Below are positions 24,636 to 32,892 of a DNA stretch of 64,000 bases, piece by piece. A model generated the notes under the pieces. That model worked only from the letters and a program-made list of their open reading frames with translations, made no database searches and had not been told where the DNA came from. The DNA is taken from NCBI GenBank assembly GCA_947624985.1, contig CANQMO010000013.1, forward strand, positions 1 to 64,000, in the 5' to 3' direction. Source of the DNA: an uncultured Oscillospiraceae bacterium. Lineage in GTDB: Bacteria > Bacillota > Clostridia > Oscillospirales > Oscillospiraceae. A program made the translations under genes and the position numbers. Numbering within the stretch: position 1 is the first letter of the stretch; each line of letters begins with the position of its first letter.

Positions 24636-25587
24636 CGCCGCGCTCCTCCCGCCCGGGCAGGCCCACGGTCCCCGCGATGATGAACCGGTGGCGGCCCTTG
24701 ACCTCCTCGTAGATCTTGCCCACATAGCCGCCGATGATGCCCAGACTGAACATGACGATGGCGCCGATGATGAGTTCGATGAGGATCACGGTGGTGAAGC
24801 CCTCCACCGCCCGGTGGGTCACATAGGAGACGATGCTGTCGATCCCCTGTATGATGGCCAGGATCATGAACAGCACGCCCGCGCCGACGACCAGATACAG
24901 GGGCTTGGTGGTGAACGAGAGGATATTGGTCACGGCGTACTGCATGAGCTTCCAGGTGGACCACTTGGTCTGGCCGATCTGCCGCTCCTGCACCGTAAAG
25001 CCCACCGTGGCGGTCCTGTAGCCCACCCAGCCGGACAGGGCCCGGAAAAAGGTGTTCCGCTCCGGCAGGCTCACCAGCGCGTCCACGGCCTTCCGGTCCA
25101 GCAGCTTGAAGTCCGACGTCCGGGACATGTCGATCTTCGCCGCGGCGCTCATGAGCTTATAGAACAGGGCGCTCATGCCCTTGTAAAGGACGTTCTCCCT
25201 GCCCCGGTCCTCCTTCACGCCCTCGATGACCTCAAAGCCCTGCTCCCAGAGCCGATACATCCGCACCAGCGCCTCCACGGGATGCTGCAAGTCGCAGTCC
25301 ATCACCGCGCAGCAGTCTCCGGCGGCGGCCTGGAGCCCGGCGAAAATGGCGGCCTCCTTGCCGAAGTTCCGGGAAAAGCGCAGGCCCCGGACCCGGTCCC
25401 ATTGCCCGGCGGCGGCCCGGATCTCCTCCCAGGTGCCGTCTGCGGACCCGTCGTCCACGAAGTAGACGGCGGCGGAGATGTGCTCCGCCTCCATGGCCTC
25501 CCGCAGGGCCCGGGCCGTGCGGGTCACGTTGCCCGCCTCGTTGCAGGCGGGGATGACGATGGAAAGTATCTCTCTGTTTTCACGCAT
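24622..25587 (-). CDS. GT2 polyprenyl-phosphate glycosyltransferase (GtrB/ArnC/FlmF-like)
   Basis: The 321-residue protein has a GT-A domain (about 1-230). It shows LSIVIPACNEAGNV, the nucleotide-sugar motif VDDGSADGT, FSRNFGKEAAI, DCDLQHPVE as the metal DxD region, and GQTKWSTWKL as the polyprenyl-phosphate enzyme signature. Two membrane helices lie near residues 230-255 and 265-295. It would transfer a sugar from a nucleotide donor to undecaprenyl phosphate at the inner leaflet. I chose the ATG at 25587, since the GTG 12 bases earlier touches the AAGGAG site. The deacetylase gene overlaps its end. Confidence 0.88.
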   Translation of the reverse strand: MRENREILSIVIPACNEAGNVTRTARALREAMEAEHISAAVYFVDDGSADGTWEEIRAAAGQWDRVRGLRFSRNFGKEAAIFAGLQAAAGDCCAVMDCDLQHPVEALVRMYRLWEQGFEVIEGVKEDRGRENVLYKGMSALFYKLMSAAAKIDMSRTSDFKLLDRKAVDALVSLPERNTFFRALSGWVGYRTATVGFTVQERQIGQTKWSTWKLMQYAVTNILSFTTKPLYLVVGAGVLFMILAIIQGIDSIVSYVTHRAVEGFTTVILIELIIGAIVMFSLGIIGGYVGKIYEEVKGRHRFIIAGTVGLPGREERGDDAL

Positions 25588-25620
25588 ACCGATATGCACT
25601 CCTTCTGTGAAAGGAAAGCT

Positions 25621-26871
25621 TCACCAGGTCTCGATGGGGAGCCGCTGCAAATACCGCCGCAGCATGTCGAAGGCGTGGTTGGCGGCGGACTGCCGGACCC
25701 GGGCCCGGCCGGTGCCCAGGCTCAGGGCCCGGACCCAGACGCTGTCCCTGTCCGCCAGACCCACAAACACCGTGCCCACGGGGTTGACCCCGTCCCCGTC
25801 GGGGCCGGCCAGGCCCGTGGCGGAAAGGCCCACGTCCGCGCCCACGGCCTTGCGGACGTCCCGGGCCATGGCCGCGGCCACCTCCCGGGACACCGCGCCC
25901 TTGGCGGCGATCAGGGCCGGGTCGATACCCAGAAGCGCCGCCTTCACCTCATCGCAGTAGGTGACGGCGCCACCCCGGAACACGGCGGACGCCCCCGGCA
26001 GGGCGGTGAACCGCTCGCCGATGAGCCCCCCGGTCAGGCTCTCCGCCGCCGACAGGGTCAGGCCCCGCTCCGTCATGATATCCAGGCAAAGGGCCTCCAT
26101 GCTGGGCACGTCCACGCCGTAGACCTTGTCGCCCAGCACGGCGCGCACCTTCTCCACCACCGGCCGGCACATGGCCTCCGCCTCCGCCTCCGTGTCGGCC
26201 TTGGCGGTGGCCCGCAACATCACCTCGCCGAATTTGGCGTAGGTGGCCAGAGAGGGATTGGCCATGCGCTCCATCTCCGAACGGAACAGGGATTCGATGG
26301 CGCTCTCGCCCATGCCGAACACCCGGATCTGCCGGGAGAAGATGACCTGGTCCGACAGGGACCGTATGTAGGGCGCGGCGCAGGCTTTGAACATGGGGAT
26401 ACACTCCCGGGGCGGGCCAGGCAGCATAATCACATGCACGCCCTCTGCCGCAAAGGCGCAGCCGGGAGCGGTGCCCCAGTCGTTGTGGAACACCGTGCAG
26501 CCCTCCGGCAGATACGCCTGCTGGAGGTTGTTGTCGGTGTACTTGCTGTGGGAGTTGCGGGCGAACCAGGCTTTCAGGAAATCCGCCTCGTCCTGGTGCA
26601 GCTCCAGCTTTTTGCCGAAGGCCTCCGCCAGCACATTTTTCGTCAGGTCGTCATAGGTAGGCCCCAGCCCGCCGGTGGTGACGATCAGATCCGCCCGCTT
26701 CCGGGCGATGGCCACCGCCTCTTTGAGCCGCGCCGGGTTGTCTCCCACCACCGTGTGCCAGAATACGTTGACCCCCAGCCCGGACAGCAGGCCCGACAGG
26801 TCCGCCGCGTCGGTGTTCACCGTGTTGCCCAGCAGCAGTTCCGTGCCCACGGCCAGTATCTCACAATTCAT
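25621..26871 (-). CDS. cinA: CinA: NMN amidohydrolase / competence-damage protein
   Basis: The 416-residue two-domain protein has an N-terminal MoCF-like domain (about 1-170: AVGTELLLGNTVNTDA and TTGGLGPTYDD). The C-terminal PncC domain deamidates nicotinamide mononucleotide for NAD recycling (SAAESLTGGLIGERF, VTYCDEVKAALLG, GLAGPDGD). Full length for the family. It lies 33 bases before the glycosyltransferase gene, and a repeat-containing 167-base gap separates it from the aminopeptidase gene upstream. Confidence 0.94.
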   Translation of the reverse strand: MNCEILAVGTELLLGNTVNTDAADLSGLLSGLGVNVFWHTVVGDNPARLKEAVAIARKRADLIVTTGGLGPTYDDLTKNVLAEAFGKKLELHQDEADFLKAWFARNSHSKYTDNNLQQAYLPEGCTVFHNDWGTAPGCAFAAEGVHVIMLPGPPRECIPMFKACAAPYIRSLSDQVIFSRQIRVFGMGESAIESLFRSEMERMANPSLATYAKFGEVMLRATAKADTEAEAEAMCRPVVEKVRAVLGDKVYGVDVPSMEALCLDIMTERGLTLSAAESLTGGLIGERFTALPGASAVFRGGAVTYCDEVKAALLGIDPALIAAKGAVSREVAAAMARDVRKAVGADVGLSATGLAGPDGDGVNPVGTVFVGLADRDSVWVRALSLGTGRARVRQSAANHAFDMLRRYLQRLPIETW

Positions 26872-26892
26872 GGATCATTTCCCCCTTATTGG

Positions 26893-26924
26893 CGAGCGCC
26901 CGCCATGGCGCGCACGACGCAGGC
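26893..26924 (+). repeat. 32-bp direct repeat, copy 1
   Basis: The first of two copies in the cinA/aminopeptidase gap, 29 of 32 bases identical to 27007-27038. It contains CCATGG and CGCACGACGCAGGC. Confidence 0.85.
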
Positions 26925-27006
26925 ACCGACGGCAGGGCGAGAAGGCAGCGCCTGTGCAACGCATATTGCCGAGCGGAGCGAGGACGTGCGGCACATGTGC
27001 TGTCGC

Positions 27007-27038
27007 CGAGCGCCTGCCATGGTACGCACGACGCAGGC
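27007..27038 (+). repeat. 32-bp direct repeat, copy 2
   Basis: Second copy, 114 bases from the first and touching the aminopeptidase stop codon. The DNA between the copies has no gene. Confidence 0.85.
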
Positions 27039-28280
27039 TCAAAACGCGAAGTTCCCGTTGACGAACACCGGCACCTCTTTCCCGTCGCGGGTGGTCCCCA
27101 CGACGGACAGGTCCTCCGTGCCCACCATGAAATCCACATGGTTGATGGACTGGTTCAGGCCCGCCGCCTTCTGCTCCGCCTCTGTCATGTCCGCGCCGCC
27201 CTTCACGCAGGTGGGATAGGACGAGCCGAAGGCCAGATGACAGGAGGCGTTTTCGTCGAACAGCGTCTCAAAAAAGAGGATCCCCTTGTTGCGGATGGGG
27301 CTGTCGTAGGGCACCAGCGCCGCCTCTCCCAGATAGTGGGAGCCCTCGTCCAGATCGATGGAGTGGCGCAAAATGTCCTCCCCTTCGGCCGCGTGGACGT
27401 CCACGATCCGGCCGCCCCGGAAGTCCAGGTAAAAGTCCTTCACCAGATTCCCGTCCAGAGCCAGGGGCAGGGCCGCGTATACCCGGCCGTCCACGCCGTC
27501 CCACTTCGGGGCGGTGAATATCTCCTCCGTGGGGATATTGGGCACGAACTCGATGCCGGCGGCGCTCTTTTCGCTGCCGCCGGCCCAGACGTGGTTTTCC
27601 GGCAGCTCCACCGTCAGGTCCGTGCCCAGGGAATTGGTATAGTGCAGACTCTTGAAGTTGTAGCTGTTCAGCGTCTCGCACCGGCGGGCGGTGGCGGCGA
27701 TATGCTCCCGCCAGCGCTCCACGGCCTTTCCGTCGCCGGTAATGCGGCAGACGGGAAAGATGGCGTCCCACAGCGCGTCCATGGCCTCCTGCTCCGACAG
27801 GTCCGGGAACACCTTTTTGGCCCAGGCGGGGACGGGGTGCGCGCCCAGGGACCACTGGAATTTATTGGCCTCCAGGGCGTCGCCATACGCCTTGGTCGCG
27901 TTTCCGGCGGCCCGGCGGTAGGTCTGCATCCGGGCGGGGTCCACGCCCTTGAGCAGTTCGGGGTCGGAGCCAAGGATGGCAAGGTCCACCGCGCCCCGGT
28001 CCAGATACCAGTCTATCCGGGCCTTCTCATAGGCGGGGTAGTCCGCAAAGACGTCCTCTGACGCCCGGAGGAATTTCTGCCGGAAGACGAAGTCGTCGTC
28101 CCACTCCATGACCACCTCCCGGGCGCCCCGGTCATAGCAGGCCTCCACGCACATCCGGGCCAGGGGCGCGCAGTCCACCTCGGACCGCAGGCGCACCGTC
28201 TGCCCGGGCTGTACGTTCACGCCGATCTCCACCAGCAGGTGGGCGTATTCATTCAGCTTCGCGTCAAAATTCTCGACCAT
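27039..28280 (-). CDS. M29-family aminopeptidase
   Basis: The 413-residue thermophilic-type metallo-aminopeptidase (AmpS/PepS, family M29) removes N-terminal residues from peptides in the cytoplasm using two metal ions. The family signature NIPTEEIFTAP, with a metal-ligand glutamate, lies near residue 245. GSHYLGEAALV and the histidine/aspartate-rich ending NQSINHVDFMVGT supply further ligands. The length is typical. It is five bases after thiI. Confidence 0.92.
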   Translation of the reverse strand: MVENFDAKLNEYAHLLVEIGVNVQPGQTVRLRSEVDCAPLARMCVEACYDRGAREVVMEWDDDFVFRQKFLRASEDVFADYPAYEKARIDWYLDRGAVDLAILGSDPELLKGVDPARMQTYRRAAGNATKAYGDALEANKFQWSLGAHPVPAWAKKVFPDLSEQEAMDALWDAIFPVCRITGDGKAVERWREHIAATARRCETLNSYNFKSLHYTNSLGTDLTVELPENHVWAGGSEKSAAGIEFVPNIPTEEIFTAPKWDGVDGRVYAALPLALDGNLVKDFYLDFRGGRIVDVHAAEGEDILRHSIDLDEGSHYLGEAALVPYDSPIRNKGILFFETLFDENASCHLAFGSSYPTCVKGGADMTEAEQKAAGLNQSINHVDFMVGTEDLSVVGTTRDGKEVPVFVNGNFAF

Positions 28281-28284
28281 TTCA

Positions 28285-29457
28285 TCAATATCCTATCTTC
28301 ACAAACTCTATCCCGGCCACGGCCTCGGCCACCAGCGCGTCCACGTCCAGAGCGGCCTCCGCCTCCCGGACCTTTTTGATCCTGGGGTGGGTGCAGGGGT
28401 GCCGGGGGGTGAACACGGTGCAGCAGTCCTCATAGGGCAGGATGGAGGTGTCGAAGGTGCCGATACGCTGGGCGACGGCGATGACCTCCTTTTTGTCCAT
28501 GCCCACCAGAGGCCGCAGCACCGGCCTGTCCGCGCAGTCCTCCGTGGCGGCCATGGCCTCCATGGTCTGGCTGGCTACCTGGCCCAGGCTCTCCCCGGTC
28601 ACCAGCGCGCCGCACTTATTATCTGCCGCGATGACGCAGGCGATACGCATCATCATGCGCCGCATGATGATGGTGAAATAGTCCTCCGGGCACTTGGCCC
28701 GTATCTCCTCCTGGATATGGGTGAAGGGCACGACCTGCACGTTCATCCGCCCGCACCAGGGCACCAGGATCTTCGCCAGATCCAACACCTTCTGCTTGGC
28801 CAGCTCCGAGGTGTAGGGGAAGGAGAAAAAGTGCACCGGGATGAGCCGCAGGCCCCGCTTGGCCATCATCCAGGTGGACACGGGGCTGTCGATACCGCCG
28901 GAGAGCAGCGTCACCGCCGCTCCCGCCGTCCCCACCGGCAGGCCGCCCGCGGCCTCGATGGGCGCCCCGTGGACATAGGCCGCCCGGTCCCGGACCTCCA
29001 GATGGACGGTGAACGCCGGGTGGTGCATGTCGGCGGTGAGACCGGGGAAGGCGTCGTTGAGCTCCCCGCCCACATACTGGCTCAGCTGTACGCTGGTCAT
29101 GGGAAACGTCTTGTCCCCCCGCCGGGACTCCACCTTGAAGGTCCTGGCGGCGGACAGATCGTCATAGAGGTACTCCTTCGCCCTGGCCAGAATGGCCTCC
29201 GGTGTCTTTTCGCAGGCGGCGGCCCGGGTCATGGTCATGATGCCGAACACATACCGCAGGGCCTCGAAGGCCCCGTCCACGTCGCAGTTCTCGTCCCGGG
29301 GCTCCACATAGATGATGGACTGGTGGGCTATCACCTCAAAGGAGCCGAAGCGCTTCAGGCGCCGGCGGATGTTGCTGAGGAGCTTTTGCTCAAAGGAGCG
29401 CTTATTGAGCCCTTTCAGGACCACTTCGCCCTCCTTGAGAAGGATCATATCGGTCAT
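28285..29457 (-). CDS. thiI: tRNA 4-thiouridine synthetase ThiI
   Basis: The 390-residue ThiI has an N-terminal ferredoxin-like/THUMP region (KGLNKRSFEQKLLSNI onward) and a PP-loop ATPase domain with SGGIDSPVSTWMM near residue 190. It adenylates U8 of tRNA before thiolation. The C-terminal rhodanese domain of the enterobacterial protein is absent, as usual in Firmicutes, where a separate cysteine desulfurase donates sulfur. Its start overlaps the comM stop. Confidence 0.95.
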   Translation of the reverse strand: MTDMILLKEGEVVLKGLNKRSFEQKLLSNIRRRLKRFGSFEVIAHQSIIYVEPRDENCDVDGAFEALRYVFGIMTMTRAAACEKTPEAILARAKEYLYDDLSAARTFKVESRRGDKTFPMTSVQLSQYVGGELNDAFPGLTADMHHPAFTVHLEVRDRAAYVHGAPIEAAGGLPVGTAGAAVTLLSGGIDSPVSTWMMAKRGLRLIPVHFFSFPYTSELAKQKVLDLAKILVPWCGRMNVQVVPFTHIQEEIRAKCPEDYFTIIMRRMMMRIACVIAADNKCGALVTGESLGQVASQTMEAMAATEDCADRPVLRPLVGMDKKEVIAVAQRIGTFDTSILPYEDCCTVFTPRHPCTHPRIKKVREAEAALDVDALVAEAVAGIEFVKIGY

Positions 29458-30983
29458 TTCAAATTCTCGTTTCGGTAGTCAAATTGGAAGGTCCTGTATT
29501 GTATGGCCTCGGCCAGGTGGGCCGGGCGGATATCCCCGGACCCCTCCAGGTCCGCGATGGTCCTGGCCACCCGCAAAATGCGGTCATAGCTGCGGGCGGT
29601 GAGGCCCAGCGCGTCGTAAGCGCTCTTCATGAGGGCGGAGCACGCCCCGTCCAGGGCGCAGAACTTCTCCATGGCCGCCGGGTCCATCCGGGCGTTCTCC
29701 CGGATGGGGCCGTGGGCGAAACGGTTCTGCTGTATCTTTCGGGCCTTATCCACCCGGGCCTTGATGTCGGCGGAGGGCTCCCCGTTTGGGCGGGCTTCCA
29801 GCTCCTCGTACTCCAGAGCCGGGACCTCCACCATGATGTCGATCCGGTCCAGCAGGGGGCCGGATATCTTCCCCTGATACTCCGCCACGGACCGGGGCGA
29901 ACACCGGCACCGGCCCGAGGGGTGGCCGTACCAGCCGCACCGGCAGGGGTTCATGGCGCACACCAACATGAACCGGCTGGGGTAGGTCAGCGTCCCGCCT
30001 GCCCGGCTCACGGTGACCTCGCCCTCCTCCAGAGGCTGGCGCAAAAGGTCGATCACGTCCCGGTGGAACTCCGGTAGCTCGTCCAGGAACAGCACCCCGT
30101 TGTGAGCCAGGCCCATCTCCCCGGGGCGCAGGTCCGCCCCGCCGGACAAAGCCTGCCGGGAGGCGGTCTGATTCGGCGCCCGGAAGGGCCGGCGGACCAC
30201 CACCGGGTCCGAGGCCGTGGTGAGGCCCGCCACGGACCAGATGGCCGTGGTCTGCAGGGCCTCATCCCGGGTCATGTCCGGCAATATGCCGGGAAGCCGC
30301 TTGGCCAGCATGGATTTGCCCGCGCCCGGCGGGCCCACCATCAGCACGTTATGCCCGCCGGCGGCGGCCACCTCCAGCGCCCGCTTCACATTCTCCTGGC
30401 CTTTGACCTCGGCGAAGTCCGGCACCCCGGCGCTGCCCGGGTCCAGCACCCCGGGGGGCACGGGCTCCATGGCCGTCTCGCCGGCCAGAAATCCGGCGAG
30501 CTGGCGCACATCGTCTACGGGGTAGACCTCCACGGCCTGGGCGAAGGCGGCCTCCGCCGCGTTGTCCCGGGGGACGAAAAGCCGCTTGGCGCCGGCCTTT
30601 TCCGCCGCCAGCGCCATGGGCAGGGCCCCGGAGACGGGCCGAAGCTGCCCCGTCAGGGACAGCTCCCCAAAAAACATATCGGTCTCCCGTGGCGGATTTA
30701 TCTGCCCCGTGGCGGTCAGAATGCCCAGCAGCACCGGCAGGTCATAGACCGTGCCGGCCTTTTTCGTGTCCGCCGGGGCCAGATTCACCGTAATGCGGCT
30801 GACGGGAAAGTCCCAGCCGTTGTGCCTGACGGCGGCCCGGACCCGGTCCGCGGCCTCCTTCACGGCGGCATCGGGCAGGCCCACCATGTCCAGCCGGGGC
30901 AGCCCGGAGGCGACGGACGTCTCCAGCTCCACCTCGTAGCCGCCTATTCCTTTAATACCAAGGGAACGGACTTTCGCGTACAT
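29454..30983 (-). CDS. comM: ComM/YifB-type Mg-chelatase-like AAA+ ATPase
   Basis: The 509-residue protein has an N-terminal Lon-like domain (VRSLGIKGIGGYEVELE), a linker, then an AAA+ module. The module contains Walker A GPPGAGKSMLAKRLPG near residue 215, Walker B VLFLDELPEF, a Cys-rich insertion (CAMNPCRCGWYG), and a C-terminal Mg-chelatase domain. ComM is a helicase that promotes branch migration of incoming DNA in natural transformation. GAGGAGG stands seven bases before the ATG at 30983. No other competence gene besides cinA is near. Confidence 0.93.
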   Translation of the reverse strand: MYAKVRSLGIKGIGGYEVELETSVASGLPRLDMVGLPDAAVKEAADRVRAAVRHNGWDFPVSRITVNLAPADTKKAGTVYDLPVLLGILTATGQINPPRETDMFFGELSLTGQLRPVSGALPMALAAEKAGAKRLFVPRDNAAEAAFAQAVEVYPVDDVRQLAGFLAGETAMEPVPPGVLDPGSAGVPDFAEVKGQENVKRALEVAAAGGHNVLMVGPPGAGKSMLAKRLPGILPDMTRDEALQTTAIWSVAGLTTASDPVVVRRPFRAPNQTASRQALSGGADLRPGEMGLAHNGVLFLDELPEFHRDVIDLLRQPLEEGEVTVSRAGGTLTYPSRFMLVCAMNPCRCGWYGHPSGRCRCSPRSVAEYQGKISGPLLDRIDIMVEVPALEYEELEARPNGEPSADIKARVDKARKIQQNRFAHGPIRENARMDPAAMEKFCALDGACSALMKSAYDALGLTARSYDRILRVARTIADLEGSGDIRPAHLAEAIQYRTFQFDYRNENLK

Positions 30984-31022
30984 GGCAGGACCTCCTCGTC
31001 GTCGCGGCATCCGCTAAGCTCC

Positions 31023-31097
31023 GCTGGCTGCCTGCAGCCAGCATCCGCCCGCTCCCGCGCTCCTCCTCTCCCCAAAAGGCTGGCGAGCCTTTTGGGG
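31023..31097. repeat. Two intercistronic palindromes between aspS and comM
   Basis: GCTGGCTG/CAGCCAGC (31023-31042) and CCCCAAAAGGCT/AGCCTTTTGGGG (31070-31097) are perfect 8- and 12-bp stems with four-base loops. Neither has a U tract on the transcribed strand, so they look like repetitive palindromic elements or processing sites and less like terminators. Confidence 0.7.
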
Positions 31098-31113
31098 GCC
31101 CCAAAGGGCAACT

Positions 31114-32892
31114 TTACTCGTCTGTTCCGACGACTGCTATATGCAGCTCGTCCAGCTGCTTTTGCTCCACGGTCCCGGGGGCGTCCATCATCAGGTCCTG
31201 GGCGTTCTTGTTCATGGGGAAGGGGATGATCTCCCGGATAGAGGGCTCCCCGGCCAGCAGCATCACCATCCGGTCCACCCCGGGGGCGATACCCGCGTGC
31301 GGGGGCGCGCCGTAGCAGAAGGCGTTGTACATGGCGGGGAATTTGGCCTTCACGTCGGCCTCGCCCAGGCCCACCATCTCGAATGCCTTGACCATGATGT
31401 CCGGGTCGTGGTTGCGGACCGCGCCGGAGGAAAGCTCCACGCCGTTGCACACCAGGTCGTACTGGTAAGCGTAGATGTCCAGGGGATCCACTTCGCCCTT
31501 TTCGGCCTTTTCCAGTATCTCCAGCCCGCCGTTTGGCATGGAGAACGGGTTGTGGCAGAACTCAAGCTGCCCGGATTCCTCCCCGATCTCGAACATGGGG
31601 AAGTCCACGATCCAGCAGAATTCATACCGGGCCTCGTCCATATGGCCGGGCACGGCCGCGCCCAGCATTTTCACCGCCACGCCGGCGGTCTTGCGGGCGG
31701 CGTCCCGGCTTCCCGCGGCGATGAGGGCCAGACTGCCCGGGGCCATACCCAGCTCCGCCAGGGCCGCTTCATGGCCCGCAAGGAACTTGGCCACGCCGCC
31801 CACCAACGCGCCGGTCTCGTCCATGCGCACCCAGTAGGGCTTCTGGCCCGCCTGGACGGCCACGTCGTCGCAGAGCTTGTCGATCTGTTTGCGGGTCAGG
31901 GCCGCGCCGGTGCAGGGCACGATCTTCACCACGCCGGCCTGCTCGAAGGGGGCGAAGCCCTCCGTCGTTTTGGCCAGAGCGGTCATGTCCTTCACGGTCA
32001 GGTCGATACGCAGGTCCGGCTTGTCGGTGCCATAGGTCTCCATGGCGTCGTTGAAGGCGATACGCCGGAAAGGCGCCTTTGAGGCCACGTTGTAGACGCC
32101 GTATTTTGCAAAGATGGGGGGCAGCACGTCCTCGATGACGGCGAACACGTCCTCCTGTCCGGCGAAGGCCATCTCCATGTCCAGTTGATAGAACTCGCCG
32201 GGGGACCGGTCCCCCCGGGCGTCCTCGTCCCGGAAGCAGGGGGCGATCTGGAAGTACCGGTCGAAGCCGGAGGTCATGAGAAGCTGCTTGAACTGCTGGG
32301 GGGCCTGGGGCAGGGCGTAGAACTTGCCCGGGTGCTTCCGGGCAGGCACCAGGTAGTCCCGGGCGCCCTCCGGGCTGGAGGCGGTCAGGATGGGGGTGGT
32401 GATCTCCAGAAAATCGTGGGCCAGCATGGCCGCGCGCAGGGCGGCGATCACGTTGCAGCGCAGGACGATGTTCTTCTTCACCGCCGGGTTGCGCAGGTCC
32501 AGATAGCGGTATTTCAGCCGGAGGGCCTCGTCGGCCTCCCGGCTCCGATTCACCTCAAAGGGCAGCTCGTTGTAGTGGCAGCGGCCCAGCACCTCCACCT
32601 TCTCCGGCACGAGCTCTATCTCGCCGGTGGGCAGCTTGGGGTTCTTGCTGGCCCGCTCCCGGACCGTGCCCTCCACGGATACGGTACTCTCCTTGGAGAT
32701 GGAGCGGAAGATTTTCACCATCTCCTCGGTCTCGGCCACCACCTGGGTCACGCCGTAAAAGTCCCGGATCACCACAAAGGCCAGGGTCGCGCCCACCTCC
32801 CGGACGTTCTCCATCCAGCCTACGATCTTCGCTTTCTTGCCCGCGTCCTCCAGCCGGAGCTGGCCGCAGGTATGGGTACGCATTTGTGTCAT
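31114..32892 (-). CDS. aspS: Aspartyl-tRNA synthetase
   Basis: The 592-residue class IIb synthetase of bacterial type has an N-terminal OB-fold (VGWMENVREVGATLAFVVIRD). The motif 2 region is FRDEDARGDRSPGEFYQLD. A large GAD insertion lies between motifs 2 and 3, and the motif 3 ending is PHAGIAPGVDRMVML. It charges tRNA-Asp. The start overlaps the hisS stop (ATGA), a pairing common in Firmicutes. Confidence 0.97.
   Translation of the reverse strand: MTQMRTHTCGQLRLEDAGKKAKIVGWMENVREVGATLAFVVIRDFYGVTQVVAETEEMVKIFRSISKESTVSVEGTVRERASKNPKLPTGEIELVPEKVEVLGRCHYNELPFEVNRSREADEALRLKYRYLDLRNPAVKKNIVLRCNVIAALRAAMLAHDFLEITTPILTASSPEGARDYLVPARKHPGKFYALPQAPQQFKQLLMTSGFDRYFQIAPCFRDEDARGDRSPGEFYQLDMEMAFAGQEDVFAVIEDVLPPIFAKYGVYNVASKAPFRRIAFNDAMETYGTDKPDLRIDLTVKDMTALAKTTEGFAPFEQAGVVKIVPCTGAALTRKQIDKLCDDVAVQAGQKPYWVRMDETGALVGGVAKFLAGHEAALAELGMAPGSLALIAAGSRDAARKTAGVAVKMLGAAVPGHMDEARYEFCWIVDFPMFEIGEESGQLEFCHNPFSMPNGGLEILEKAEKGEVDPLDIYAYQYDLVCNGVELSSGAVRNHDPDIMVKAFEMVGLGEADVKAKFPAMYNAFCYGAPPHAGIAPGVDRMVMLLAGEPSIREIIPFPMNKNAQDLMMDAPGTVEQKQLDELHIAVVGTDE

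Noticed and set aside
24688-27219. 843-codon plus-strand open frame opposite cinA, the glycosyltransferase and the deacetylase
   Set aside because: It is antisense to clear enzymes, rich in Gly/His/Gln/Pro as expected of GC-rich shadow frames, and has no recognisable domain.
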